Assembly: GCA_008638375.1 (NCBI GenBank)
Contig: CM018035.1
Location: 35,934,824 to 35,998,823 of the forward strand
From: Nyssa sinensis
Lineage: Eukaryota; Streptophyta; Magnoliopsida; Cornales; Nyssaceae
DNA: 64,000 nucleotides
Direction: 5' to 3'
Shown here piece by piece: positions 34,746 to 48,253 of the stretch. The position numbers and the translations under genes are program-made. Numbering within the stretch: the stretch's first letter is position 1; the number at the start of each line of letters is the position of its first letter. The notes under the pieces were generated by a model that did not search any database, had not been told where the DNA came from, and saw only the letters and a program-made list of their open reading frames with translations.

Positions 34746-36925
34746 AATAGCGACAGAAATCCTCCCCATTTCACATCTCACGTGCTCTCTCTCGTTTCTC
34801 AACTCTGACCTTCCCTTACGACGATGACCGACCCCACCGGTGATGACCGAGGCCAACTGGTGACGACCGACACCAACCTACTAACACTACCAATCTTTGC
34901 AGTTAACATTGTTGATGTTCCTCTCTCCTGACACTGACTCTTTCTGTTTCACTCTCACTCTCTCTATTTCTGACGCCCAATGAGTTCTCCCTCCATCTCT
35001 CTTTGTTATGTTTCATTTATAGATAACAACTCATAATTTTGGAACATTGCTATTTGGTATTTCATTTATAGATAATAAGATTTTGTTGCTAGTTATTGCA
35101 TGCAGCTGGGCTCATTTCTACTGCAACCAAATTCATGAACATGAAATAATTTTTATGGATAGATTGTATGAAATGTGTGTGTATATATATATATATATGC
35201 GCGCACAGAGTTTACTACTGCATTTTTTCTTCTTCTTGTTTGAGTCAACTTGGGCATTTTGCAAAATATGTTTCTAAATTCTAAAGCTAACTCACAAGTT
35301 TCATTTTTCCCTTTTAGTGGTTAATTAGTTCACACACTCGCATAGATACCCAAAAATAGTAATAATAATAATTTTTAAAGTCGCTATAATTAGGTGATAA
35401 CTATCAAGGGAATCATTAAGTATCAGAATTTTTAAAATGCCTAACATCTCCATCAATACCAAAACACTGCATTGATTGTAAATTAATAATTGGATAAACA
35501 TAACAAAGTAAAAGATATATAATAGTGTGTGATAGGTTAGTTGAATTAAAAGTTAAAGTTAGAGTTACTTGCAATGATCATAAGAATGTTAACATCAAGT
35601 GTGAAATTCCGTATAGCAGTAACAACTCTAATAAGAATAGGGCATATACCAATAGCAACCGCATCAAGATCCAGCCATTGAAATGGAGGGTTAGGTTAGG
35701 GAGGGTTAGATTTACCCTCTAAAATGTTAGGTAAGAATTAAATGGACTAATTCAAATTTAAAAGAATGTGTAAGAAAATGCAATGGAAATCTCATTTATA
35801 AATCATATATATTTTTTTTACATAAACTAATTAAGAATATGAAATTGAAAAAGGAAATTAAAGGAAAAAGAAAATGATATTCAGGCATTGATCCTTTAAT
35901 TAAAGTGAAGGAGTCCTCGTATGAGACACCTTGTCGAAACCTAACAATTTAAGTGAAAATGGAATATTTGGTGCTTTGGATAATAGGTACTAGATAATAG
36001 CTTTTTTTTTTTTTTTTGTCGGTTCAATATATTGTTATGCAATACCTCTTCTAGATATTTGAATTTTGATTATTTAGTTACTTTGTCTATAAATGTTAAA
36101 CATTTTCTTTTTATATGGATGCAATATTCTAACAATGACTTGTTCACTGTATGATTGGTCAATACTAGTGATTAAAACCCTCCCAATTTCATAACTAGTC
36201 TAGGAGACTTTAAACCTTATATAGTTTTGAAGTTTGAAAGTTTGAACAAAGAACTATTGAAAATTAGAATTAGGAGTTTTATTTTACTTGTTGCCTTGAT
36301 ATGGTAAACAATTTTAAACAGGTTAAAAAACACATCAATAGTATTTATTAAAAAATAATTGAAAAGGATGTTTAAGTGTATGCTTTAATTAGATTAATGT
36401 TTAAATTTTGAATTATGTTAGAAAAAACTTGATGTAATTATTTAATAAAAAAGAAGTTTAAGTTTAGTTTTTCAAGAAATAAGTTTAAGACAAAAGATAA
36501 ATAAATAAGTATAATTGCATTCATGTAACCATAGCCCCGTTCGGGATTCTTTTTCAGCACTCGCGAATCTTGTCACTTAATTAAGAGTGATTGGGCTCAT
36601 GTGTATGAAAATTGATTCTTGAATTGTCTAAGATAGGACAGTTTGCGAATGCTTGATTCTAGTGGATGAAAATTTTGGCACGGTCTCCTAATATTCTCTG
36701 GGTACATATTTAGGCGTCTAACTTCTATCTTTTGTTCTTAGAGAATCGTGGGGAGATACTACAGAAATTCTTTCCGAGTGGAATCGAGCATTTGAGTTGC
36801 TAGCTACTGATTGTAATGTAAATTGTGCATTCTTGAATGGGATAGGATCACCTAATCCTTTAGAGAGAAGTTATGATTCATGTTTCATATTTATAATGAG
36901 TAACATGTTTGACTTGTGCTAGGTA
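34746..36925 (+). other. CACTA 5' region, no coding sequence recognised
   Basis: Between the terminal repeats and the transposase remnant lies AT-rich DNA with a TA/GC run (35183-35206), a T17 run (36001-36018) and no convincing domain on either strand. Active CACTA elements carry promoter, leader and introns here. Confidence 0.5.
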
Positions 36926-38240
36926 GATGAAAATGGTTAAAAGTTGGATGGACTTGGGATTTAGGATTTCATTGAGTTTTCCCGTGCATCTGCGAATGGG
37001 AGCAATAAGATAAGAAGTTTGTGTAGGAGGTGCAATAATAGAAATTATATGTATATAGATGAGGCTAGAGTGCACCTACTCGAGTATGGCATGGACAAGA
37101 TGTATAGGTGTTGGAAATTTCTCAGGGAACAATGTGAAGTATGAGTAGTGACTAAGGATAAAGACATTGACGGGGACGATGATGATGACTTGGCTGAAAA
37201 ATGTTAGATTTAGTTACAATGGATTTCTAGAAATGTTGGCAGACATGCAGGGGGATGCGACTACAAGCCATGGTCCAAGTCCTAGGAGTGATACTGAGGA
37301 ATTAGAAACATTTTTGAATCCCTTGTTGAGGGAAGCAAGACAACCGTTATATCCGAGTTGTGAGAAGTTTTCGACACTTGATTTTCTTGTCAAGCTCCTT
37401 CAGATTAAGACCACCAACCGATAGACAAACAAATATTTCAATATGACCATTAAATTATTTAAATCAACACTAACAATAGGGGAGACCCTTTCGAAATTGA
37501 TTTGTAAGGTGAAATATAGTTGAGGGACTTGGGCCTTAGATATAGGTGCTTACAAGAACAATTGCATGTTATTTTAGAATGAGACTAAAGGGTGTTTGAG
37601 TGTACAATGTGCCATGAACCCAAGTACAAAGTGAATGAAGGAATGAGCAAGAAAATTACGCATAAGCTGTTGAGATATTTTTTGTTAAAATCGAAGATAA
37701 AGTGGTTGTACATGTCTCAAAAAATGGCTCAAGAGATGGGGTGGCATAACGAGAAGTGAGTTGGTCAGGCAAATGTATATAGGCATTCGACAGATTCTCA
37801 ATCTTGGGGTGAATTTGATAGAAATCACAATTGGTTAGCTAATGAGCCGCGTAATATACAACTTAGGTTGGCTAGTGATGGTTTCAATCCATTTGGTGAC
37901 ATAAGTAATGCCTATAACTTAGCACCATGAAGATGTATGAAAGAATCATTTATCTTTAAGTTGTTGCTTATTCCTCGGCTAAAGTCCCCTAGAAATAAAA
38001 TTGATGTTTATTTGTGACCATTAGTGGAATTGTTGAAGGAATTATGGGAAGTTGGAGTAGAGGCATATGATGTATCTAGGAATAAGACATTCTGATTGCA
38101 TGCGATATTGTTGTGGACTATAAATGACTTTTCCACGTACGACAACTTGTCTGGCTAGAGCACGAAGGGGTATCTAGCATGTTAGGTATGCTATAAGGAT
38201 GCATATCCACTACATTTGTCCAATAAAAAAAGATATGCTA

Positions 38241-41200
38241 TGTCACGACCCGAAACCCACCCTGTGCGGATCTCGGATCGCAACCGCCGCCTTCAGGCCC
38301 GGGAGCCTGAGGGCAAGGCAAAACATGGGCGACGGTATCGAATAGCGGTGCGGCCTTGATTTGCGGAAGCGTGAAAACCCTTTTCCTCTCTTTTTTTTTA
38401 AAAAAAAATCCTTTAAAAATTTTCACACAGCCGTCCGGTACTGTTGCTCTTCATAGCGGTACACATGAATAATCACATCAGAGCATACTAAAAATTAAAG
38501 TCTTATACATGATACATATTCGAATGCCTCAAGGGCTTAAGTACATATGTGGTTGCCTCTTGGGCTTAAATACATAATTTTCCAAAAGTACGGCATCAAA
38601 ATTCGACCAACCATAGGCCCTAATACTTCCCAAAATATCTCCAGAATCCTAATGGAGCTGCCTATCATTCCTCCCCAAATTGGGCAAGGGTCCACCCATC
38701 GTCATCACCTGAAAAATGTTAGGGAATGGGGTGAGCTTCGAAAAGCCCAGTGAGTAATTCTAACATCTGTCATGGGTTTCAATTGGTAGTGGTTTCGCAC
38801 GTGAGAATTTTGTAAAATACTCACTACCAATTGCTCGTATACTTGGAACATAGAATACATGCATTCTTTAAACAATGGCTTTGAAACATTAAAGTATTCA
38901 AGCTAACTTGTACTTTCGAAATAAAGTATATGAATTTCAAATCATGTAAATATGCATGGTGAAAATGAGGAAAAAGCCTGCTTCCATTTTCAACACACAT
39001 CTTATCACTTTCATTAACAGAATCCGTTTCGAACCAGATTCCCATTTTACTTTTCGTGGAGATATCTCATATGCCTGGGGGATTAGATCCTGCTACCTGG
39101 CATTTATTCGTATCGTAGTTGGGTTCTTAAGAAACCCGATAGAAATCCGTGGTGCTTATGCACAATTTATCTTGCATTTAAAAGCATTTAACCCATAATT
39201 CCTTCGTGTGGATGCATTTAAAAGCATTTCAAACATATAGTTCATAATCTCATGATAGGGTATCGAAATACGTGAAACATGTAAATTCAGGATATATAAT
39301 AACATTTGAAATCGAAATTTTAAACATGCAGAAGTATATCTCAAGGAACAGTAGTAAATTATTCAGGAAGCATGTCATAGCAGAATATTTAAAACGGAAT
39401 TGTGTAAAGACAGAATTTGATATTTAAAACATCATTCAAATCCGTGGAATTAAATCTCCACTTCAAATGTGAGGTTACTCACCTTGATTCCCCGGGTTTG
39501 CACTACTGGTGGGCTTTTCCCTTTCCTTTGTATTTCCTAAGAAAATTATAAAGAACTCGTTAACTTCACATTTACCTTAAATCGTTACCTATTCATGCTC
39601 TTTCATTTAATTTTAGGCCTGACGTATCCTAACTTCCTAGGATTGGTCTTACTAGTCAACTCGTGGTGACTTGATGAGTTTTATTTTACACGTGACTAAA
39701 TTTTCAGTACCTGTTTTGGTGTTATGGACTTCACCGTTGGGTTTGGAATGTCCGACATAGTCAAAATAGACTATCTTTTAGTTTCGTTTGGGCTCCGGGT
39801 ACCTTAGGGGTAGTTTGGTCATTTCGCGCGTCATATTTTTCGGAGTCCCGTCTCGTGAATCGGACCCCACTGTTGATCTCAAAAGGCCCAAGAAAATAAG
39901 ATTACACTAATAACTTGTCTTATTTGGGCATCGGCTACATTAGGGGCAATTTGGTAATTTGTACTTTAACGTATCGTAATTTTTTGGAGTCTCGTCTCGT
40001 AAAACGGACCACACCATTGAGTCCGGAACATCCAAAATAGTCAAAATCCACTATTCGTTTACTTTATTCGGACTCCGTTGGACTTATTTATGACCTAGGG
40101 GTAATTTGGTCATTTTTATTTAATTAATAAATTAATTAAATAATTTAATTTATTATTTATTAATTTATCAGGGGTATAATTGGAATAAAATTCCAAAATC
40201 TGGGCCAGAGTTGAATTCCCTAAAACTGTTGGGGCTGTTTCATAATTTCCAAAAGATTTGAACTGAACCAAAGGGTTCAGTCCTTATGAAATCGAACCGG
40301 ACCGGTCCAATCCGGTTCTAACCGGTTCAGGGTAATGTGCTGACATCAGGTTGACGTCAGCCCTACAATTTTAATTTTTAAAATAACAGTATCTAAACGA
40401 CACAGTTTTGGTTATGGTTCATATCCGTTTTTATTCGGGTCGGGGCCCGACCCGAAGACCCGATCCAAGACCCGTTACTGTTCATCGTCCCTACCCGTAT
40501 AGGGCTACTGTTGCCCTAGAATTTCAGAAATTTCTCCTTCGATTTCGTGGGGTTTTGTGCATCCATTTTCACGGGTTCTCATCCTAATCGACTACTGGTA
40601 GTCCCGTTAATCGTTTAACATCGATTTAGAGCTTCAAATCGAGCTCAATGGCTCTGTTTCAAGGTGGTGCCCGAAACCTGCAACTGGTTTGTAAGGGTTC
40701 GTTTTTGGCTCAAATCACTTGGGGCTTCTTGTGTTGTGGCCTACGGGTGATGGGGTTTCGATCCCTATTTTCATAACTTAGTTTGGTTGCGGTTTCGGTG
40801 GGGTTGGGTTTGGAGCCCGTGACCTGCAACTCACGGTTTGGGGGTCAAGGTTGAGGTTTTAAGGTCGCGGCCTAGGTTTTTGTGATCCTAGGGAGGTCTA
40901 TTTCAGGTCCAAAGCAACCAAAATAGATTTGGTGCAAGTCGAACCAGACCCACCTCAGTTCAGGTCATCCATGGCAGTTTGCTTACGGGTTGGTGGTTTG
41001 GGTAGTTCTGTTGGTCCAAAAGGTTCACAACCAACCCAGTTTTCATTATTAAATCTCTTTACATGCATTAACAGTCCCAAAAGAAATAAAACAGTAGCCA
41101 AATCTTACAAAAGGGAAAAATCTAAAACTTGGCTCACTTACCTTCGGACAGTGGTTCCCCTAATGGTTAGTTCAGGTGAACCCTCAGTGATGGTCCTTCT

Positions 41201-41922
41201 CAGTCGAGCAGCCCTTCAGTTCCAGTCTCTAGCTTCTTCTAAGCTCCTTCAATGGCTCACTAATGCACACACACACTTGTGTATTTCTCTCACTCTCTCT
41301 CTAGGATTCACTTTCTCTCACCACTTTCTCTCTCTATAAAACAGTGTACTACCTTCAAATTCAGATCTGATTTTTCTCCATGCATATATGGAGATTGTAT
41401 ATACATATCAATTCTCCTCTTAATGTTTCATCTCCCCAAATGCATGATTGTATTGTATGCAATTTGGTTGGGAGGAGATGTAATCATGGTGGGATAGGCA
41501 TGATGGGCTATTGCATAGGGTGATGCATGCTGATGTGTTGCATGTTTGGCTATTGGTCACTTTGGGGAGAGGCCAAATCTGATTGCTATTTATATATATA
41601 TCTTTGCATATATATGCACAAAGGTGTTCTTAGCTTAGTTGGTAAATTTTTGGTAACCCAAATTCTGCCTAGGTTGGTCAAGGGATCAAATCCTCTTGGC
41701 CACATTTTTGGTCTTTTCCCATATTTCGGGCTTAGGCCCTGTTTGGCTGCGCATTAATGCAGTTTCCCTGTTTTCTCCCTAACTATCATTCTGTAGCTTA
41801 TTTTTCGACGCGGTTTCTTCTGGTCAACTCCTAATTAGGTTAGCTTCTTAATTATTCTTTATGTTTGGTTCAGATAAATGATTAGTAACTAATCATTACT
41901 TAATCAGGGTCGGGGTGTTACA
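38241..41922 (-). repeat. Solo LTR, 3682 bp, TSD TGCTA
   Basis: The edges are TGTCACGACCCGAAACCCACCC and GGGTCGGGGTGTTACA, flanked by TGCTA at 38236-38240 and 41923-41927. Excising it rejoins the transposase sequence. It belongs to the same large family as 18409-22065 and shares the 'aatgttagggaatggggtgagcttcg' stretch (38717; 18837). It includes hairpin modules (39720-40080) and a tRNA-like module at 41631-41693. Confidence 0.95.
41631..41693 (+). other. tRNA-like A/B-box pair inside LTR
   Basis: TAGCTTAGTTGG (41631-41642) fits the A-box consensus TRGCNNAGYNGG, and GGGATCAAATCC (41682-41693) fits a B-box with one mismatch. A homologous B-box, GGGTTCAAGTCC, lies at 17262-17273 (perfect), and GGGATCAAATCC at 60-71 with TAGCCTAGTTG at 4-14. 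No full tRNA fold was drawn. Confidence 0.5.
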
Positions 41923-42550
41923 TGCTACATGTGTCACCAACATTTTCTACCATCGTCACATGTATGGTGAATCTCTTAGAAGCATCTGTTTGATGGAAAA
42001 CCTGAGAACAGGTCAACACGTCGTGAATTATCTAAGGAAAACTTAGCGGTGAAATTAGCCGACATCCAGCTAGTTAGGTTTGTGAAGATACAGGGTGCTA
42101 AGAAGAGGAAGTGTACTAATATGAAGTATAATTGGATGAAGAAAATCATATTTTTTTCATGTGCCATGCTGGGAAACGTTGAAGTTAAGGCACAATTTGG
42201 ATGTTATGCACAATGAGAAAAATATATGTGATAATGTGTTCGAAAACTTAATGAACATTGAAGGGAAGATGAATGATACTGTTAAAGCTCGGATAGACTT
42301 GCAAGAGTTAGGCATAAGGAAGGAGTTGCACTTGGTACGTAGCGGGGATAAATTTGTCATGCCTCCTACATGCTATACGTTATCACCTGATGGGGGAGTG
42401 AAGATTTTTGAGTGGTTTAAATCGGTGAAGTTTTTTGATGGATATGCATCGAACATATCTCGGTCTGTGAATGTTAAAGATGAGAAAATGTTTGGCTTAA
42501 AGGGCCATGATTGTCACGTACTTTTACAATGACTTATTCTAGTTGTAATA

Positions 42551-43565
42551 AGTAGACATCGGAGTATGCCGCTAAGGATACATTGGTATCAAAGGGATAT
42601 GAAATGCCATATGCTAGAGTCCCATTTTCATACCTAGTAATCATCTTAATGGATATTAAGTGTGATTCGTTAGGACACGACTGAAAATGGGCACACACTC
42701 CAACACTAAAGGCAATATCGGGTGACTAGATGTGAGTTAAATGAGGCTACCTATCAAAATTCTATAAAGTATTGATGCCACATATTTGCCTATAGTGTCT
42801 TTGCTAAGCTTAGTACTTGTACTCATGGAAGCCTTGGCATGCTTAGCTGATTCAAGCCTAAACTTCTTAACTAACTCCTCGGCATATTTGGTTTGAGAGA
42901 TAAAGAACCCATCAACCAATTACCTTGCTTGAAGTCCAAAGAAGTAAGGGAATTCACCGACCATAATCATTTCAAAACCAACTTTTATTTAGTTGTCAAA
43001 TATGTGAGTATGTTTGGTGCTTGTGGATCCAAACATAATGTCATCCACATAGACTTAAGCGATCACAAAATCCCTCCCATCATTCCTTATAAACATCGTT
43101 TTATCGGCTCCCCTTCTTGAAAAACCTTTCCCAATGAGATAAGCCGAAAGCCTCTCATACCAAGCTTTGGGAGTTTGCTTCAACCCACACAAGGATTTTT
43201 TAAGATGATACACGTGATTGGGATTTTGTGGTTCTTCGAATCCTTTTGGTTGCTCAACATAGACTTCTTTCTTAAGAATGCCATGAAGGAAGGCACTCTT
43301 AACATCCATTTGAAAAATCTTGAATTTCAAATAGCATGCCATGGCTAGGAGAAGTCTTACACTCTCCAACCTATCCATGGGGGTAAAATTCTCATCAAAT
43401 TCTATACCCTCCACTTGGGTATAGCCTTAAGCCACCAACTTGGCCTTGTTTCTCACAATTGTACCATGTTCATCCAATTTATTCTTAAAGATCCACTTGA
43501 TACCTATGACATTATAGTGAGAAGGTCTAGGCACTACTTCCCAAATATCAAGTTTTGAAACTTAG
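42551..43565 (-). pseudogene. Copia reverse transcriptase domain
   Basis: The minus strand encodes 'EGIEFDENFTPM', 'LESVRLLLAMA', 'FKIFQMDVKSAFLHG', 'EVYVEQPKGFE' and 'LKKSLCGLKQTPKAWYE' (43414-43055). After one stop comes the polymerase motif 'YVDDIMFGS' (near 43050-43020) and 'KYAEELVKKF'. It ends at 'ILYRILIGSLI', a stop in place of Tyr, 'LTSSHP' and 'HFQSCPNESHL'. The catalytic aspartates (MDV and YVDD) survive. Only the downstream RNase H part is gone, at the copia-CACTA junction. Confidence 0.93.
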
Positions 43566-44827
43566 AGCAACTTTTCTTGCATAGCAAAAATCCAATCTTT
43601 ATGTTGAAGAGCTTTATTGATGTTTTTGGGCTCTATTTTGGAAGTAAAGCAATGGAAGCTTACTTCATTTTGAAGTTGAGACCTAGTCATAACACATTTC
43701 CCAACATATCCAATTACTTTGGCTTGGTCTTGGTCTCTCATTATCCAAAGAGGTAAACCTCTATCTAGATTAGATAAGGTAGCCACTACTTCAACCACTT
43801 CATTTGCATTGTCACTAGGGATGTTTGCTGTAGATTGAACATTTGATAGCTCTATACTCCCTAGACTTCCATCTTCTCTAGGAATGACCCCTTCATCATC
43901 AATGGTCAGATTTATTGACTCCATCACACATTTTTTTCTTAGATTGCATACTCTAAAAGCTCTACTATTTGTGGAGTAACCTAGAAAAATGCCAACATCA
44001 TACTTTTGATCAAACTTACCTAGGGTCTCTCTATCCCTAAGAATATAGCATTTTCTACTAATGACCCTAAAGTATTTGACGTTGGATTTTCTACTAGCCC
44101 AAAGATCATATGGAATTTGGTGTGAATCAGGTCTAAAATAAACCCTATTTATAGTGTGACATGAAGTGTTCATGGCTTCAGTCCAAAACCTTCTAGAGAT
44201 GCCTTTGCCATAAAGCATTGCCCTAGCCATTTCTTGTATGGCCTAGTTATTCCTCTCTACAATCCCATTTTGTTGGGGGGTAATAGGGGCTGAAAGTATA
44301 TGTTGATGCCAAGGTCATCACAATAATTAGTGACGGGAGATTTTTCAAATTCCTTCCCATGGTCACTTCTCATGCTAGTGATTTGGTAACTTTTGTCATT
44401 TTGAATTCTATTACAAATTTTTATGACGGCATCAAATACAAATGTCTTCTCTCTCAAGTAATCAACAAATGAATATTGAGAGAAGTCATCTACTAAAACT
44501 AGGATATATCTCTTCACACCAAGACTCTCCGTAATTATTGGACCCATCTGAATTAATTCCAAGGGACGTGAGGTGGCAAGAGATGAAGACTTCTTATGTG
44601 AAACTCTAGATTGTTTAGATTTTTGACAAGGTTCATACACTTCGGATGGAGTTTTTCCTAGTTTTGGTAACCCACAGACTAAGTCTTGGTTCACCAACTT
44701 CTTTAGTTACTTGTGATTGATGTGACCTAAACTCTCATGCCATAGGTTGCAAGAATCAACATTAGTACCATTGTATGTGACATTTGGGTTAAGAGTTATG
44801 ATATAACAATTATTAGAAGTTCTCAAC
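43562..44827 (-). pseudogene. Copia integrase (with GAG-pre-integrase domain)
   Basis: 'LWHESLGHINHK' (near 44735) and 'EPCQKSKQSR' form a partly decayed zinc domain; the first Cys of the CxxC pair is missing. The core shows 'YILVLVDDFSQYSFVDYL' (first Asp), 'MRSDHGKEFE' (second Asp) and 'NGIVERNN' (Glu, near 44240), so the DDE triad is present. 'RFWTEAMNTSCHTINRV' and 'GKFDQKYDVGIFLGYS' complete the domain. There is one frameshift near 44258 and one stop after 'VERNN'. A Ser/Asn/Val-rich linker leads to the reverse transcriptase. Confidence 0.92.
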
Positions 44828-47416
44828 TGTCACGCCCCGAATTCCCGACCGAATCCGGGGACGCGACTGAACGAAACAAAAGAAGAAAATAAAATATAAA
44901 GTAAGTAAATAAATGAATAACTCATTTAACTAATATAGTTAACTAATCTAGATACAAGCCTATTCTACTAACATAACTATACATCCATCAATACACATAC
45001 ATTCCTGTTTTAAAAAAATTTCGGCAGAACCTCCTTTGTTTTTTGAGCCTTTTTCCCCCTGATAATCACAATACATCATATAAATACAAACACATCACAA
45101 TCCATCCTCACTCGATGGCCACAATCTTATCAAAGTTAAATATACATCGCCTACTTATATGACCGAAAATATACAACCATAATACAACATATATGTTATT
45201 GGGCTTAAGCCCGTACATCACAAAACACGCCTCTCGGGCCAAATATCCATCTACGGTCAAGTCTCCTCCACTCGGCTAGACTTCCTCAAGCCTCAGGTGT
45301 CGGGAATGTCATCTGAAATATGGTTCCCACGAATGGGTCAGTGCCAACATACTGGTATGGTACAATACTAATGCAAGGAACAAATTAAGACGTTGCATGT
45401 GCAAGTGTACATGTATATCTACATGCCTCCCTAATCATGCATTCAATATGATGGCAATGTACAAACTACATCTGTATAAAAACCCTATATCACGTTCACA
45501 AATTCATCAACACAATGCACAGGTAATATGCGTGACACACCCATGCATCTCAATGTCACACCCATGTCTCGCTTCACGGTTCTTCCCCATTGGCATGCAA
45601 GTACCAATATATGTCTCGCTTTACGGTCCGGATCCCGTAGGCCTGCGAGTACCTAATGGCCAATTTTGGATTTTTCACCACAAGATCTGCACCCTCATAA
45701 TGCACCAGCACCTCGTGCTGACCCACACTATGCTTTCAAGGAATCACACAATGCCAATATGCTATGATTTCATCATGCAATAATACAGTTCAAATGAAAC
45801 ATCACTTTCATAAGCATATGCAACATGCTTTACATAATGTATTACATTTAAGATTAAATCACAAGACTTCATCCAGAAATCTACGTGTCATGCTCGATCA
45901 ATCTCAACACTTACGTAAATCCACACGTCACAATATCAACAATCCTTCTAAAACATAAATCGCATATGATGACAACTCAAGAAGTAAATCATAACTCCCA
46001 AATAATCTTAAAGAACACAGAAGCATATAAACAAAGTGTCTCAAAGCATCTCAAAGCAATAACTCCTATGTGATCTTCTATCAGCAAATAAGCACAAGAA
46101 TCATTCAATCAATATGCACATCAATCCTAATTTAATCCTATTCCTTACTTAGTAAAGTACCAGACCTGATCGGTTTATCTCAACCCTCAGAAGTCGTGTC
46201 CACTAAGTAGTCTAATCAACCGATGGATAGCTATTAAGTTTTGACTAAAGTTCCAGGCTCAGTCAACCTTCTAGATGAACGGACAATAACTTCTTTGCTT
46301 GAAATTGAGTGAGCCATCTCCACCTGAGTTTGCATCATTAAACTCATTTGCTGTTTCCATAACTGCCACAATAGGTGCTGCAATAGCAGCTCCCTTCTTT
46401 ATAGTGCCATCAAAACCCATCACAGAATTCCCATCTCCCTCAAACCGCAACATGGAACTTACCAACATGTCCTGCACTACCACACACCTTTAGGGCCATA
46501 ATGGTGAACAAGAAAGCCACTAAAGCCCCAATTGAGTCTCCAAATGCCCCAATAGAGCAGCTCACTGATCAGTAGTGTAGCTGTTTAAGCTGCTGCTCCA
46601 CTGCAGCTGGTAGTGCATTTCCTACTTTAATCACTCACAACATTTCCCATGAATATGCCCAACAACCTATCTTTAAAACTCCCACAAGATGCCCCCAAAC
46701 ACCTGCCAAAAACTCCATTTCAAAGCTCATCACTGCTATAGACACACAGGAATTCCTTTCAACATAAGTTGGATCCATCAGCTGCAACAGCCCTTATCAC
46801 AACTTCAAACCTCTTATGCGGCAACTCATGGTGCCAGAGACACCATCAATGGGTTGCCAATTATCCTCTGCAACGCTTTACTCAATTCCGAGTCACTCCA
46901 CAAAATCGTAGCATTCACTCTGTCACAAAACTCAAGTGCAACTCATCACCATTGCAGCCATCATCGATGTACCACACTACAGCCATCATCCACCTGTTCT
47001 CAAGTGGAAACGACAATTGGAAGCATCAACTATCATACCAAAGCGTAAGAATCAGCTACGAATCATCCTCTGATTTTTACTACAAAAAACAATTCAAGAG
47101 ATTTATGAACTCAATCCGTCCTGCCAATTATTCAGAATAATCTCCATGAACAACCCCCTGTCCTCAACTGAAAATAGCAGAAACAGGGGAAACCCCACAC
47201 AACCGCAAGCATCAGAACCCCCCACCTGAAAACAGAATTTCTACTATAGCCCGATCACCGAATACAGCCCATCCAACAACAAACCCAACTGATACTGCTG
47301 CCCCTAAATTGCAAATCAACTCCTCAATCATCCGGGTTGCCCAACCGTAAGGATCAACTCAGTTCTGAAATCTAACCAACATTACCGTTACTACTCCATC
47401 TTCTTCCCTAACTACC

Positions 47417-47447
<31 letters not shown>

Positions 47448-48248
47448 AATCGATCTCCTCCACCATCATCGTTATCAATTTCTCATCTCACCGACCATCG
47501 CAAAACCCATCCACTCTCAATCCGAACTCCTGCCTTCTTGGCCGATTTCTCTGGCTTCCACGATACTGTCCGTTGTCCTCCCCTTTTTCCTTAATTTAGG
47601 TTTAATCGAGTCGTCACCGTAGCCACCGACAAAATCGCAACATCATAGCACTCGTAACATCCAACAGTGGCAAGAAATCCAAAACCCATGGCCCCTGATT
47701 CACCGAACGTTAGCCACTGCTCTCGGCAACGCCTAATCCGTCTTTCTCTCGCTTTCCAATTTGTTTCTGCGAACAGAGATACATACACACAATTTTGTGT
47801 TGCCCGATTTACTCACACTCACACATATATATATATCAGCCGCACCCTCTTCTCCTCTCTTCTTCTTTCTCTCTTTTCTTCTCCCTTTCCTTCTTTTTCT
47901 CTCATTTTCTCCCTGTTCTCACGCGACTTCCACCGCCCTTCACTCCTCATCCTTATCTCTTCATTTTATTCCTTTGTAGCTTCCTAGAAGCTTCCCCTAA
48001 TATTATACACATAAATTATTGTTCTACTTTACCATATTACATATTTTATAAATATTTTTATTCCACAAAATATTATAAAATGCCAGTAAATTTTTCATAA
48101 GGTTGGGGCTCAATTTAATTATTTGTTTACCAATATTGGGTCTCGTTCGGGTAAAAATGATTCGTATCAATCCCATGAATTTATCCTTGCACTCGGTAAA
48201 CCGGTTTAAATATTTTATTTTATTTTATTTTTTTTTCAAGTCTCTACA
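44828..48248 (-). repeat. Solo LTR of a second gypsy-like family, 3421 bp, TSD TCAAC
   Basis: The edges are TGTCACGCCCCGAATTCCCG (44828) and AAGTCTCTACA (48248), that is TGTAGAGACTT to GGGGCGTGACA on the minus strand. TCAAC flanks both sides (44823-44827, 48249-48253). It differs from the TGTAACACCC family along its length. Removing it rejoins copia protease and integrase. It has TA/TG microsatellites at 47418-47447 and 47822-47835. The short open frames inside (for example 46271-46483) match nothing I know. Confidence 0.93.
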
Positions 48249-48253
48249 TCAAC

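Larger units (their letters stand above)
36926..42545 (+). pseudogene. CACTA (En/Spm) TNP2-type transposase, split and truncated
   Basis: It starts with the transposase-associated domain ('KSWMD', 'ANGSNKIR', 'EARVHLLEYGMDKMYRCW'; about 36935-37120). The TNP2 domain follows: 'LLREARQPLYPSCEKFSTLDFLVKLLQIK' (37328-37415), 'QEMGWHNEK', 'RLASDGFNPFGDIS' (about 37870), 'LLKELWEVGVEAYDVS' (about 38030-38080) and 'LLWTINDFSTYDNLSG'. A solo LTR interrupts at 38241. The frame resumes at 41923 with 'HQHFLP' type text, 'NLDVMHNEKNICDNVFENLMNIEGKMNDT' and 'GIRKELHLV', then 'LKGHDCHVLLQ' before the copia junction. TNP2 cuts and moves CACTA elements. Many stops and frameshifts and a missing C-terminus make it dead. 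Confidence 0.88.

Noticed and set aside
46271..46483. 70-codon minus-strand frame with a Gly/Asp-rich, almost protein-like composition
   Set aside because: It lies inside a solo LTR, has no recognisable motif and no supporting context.
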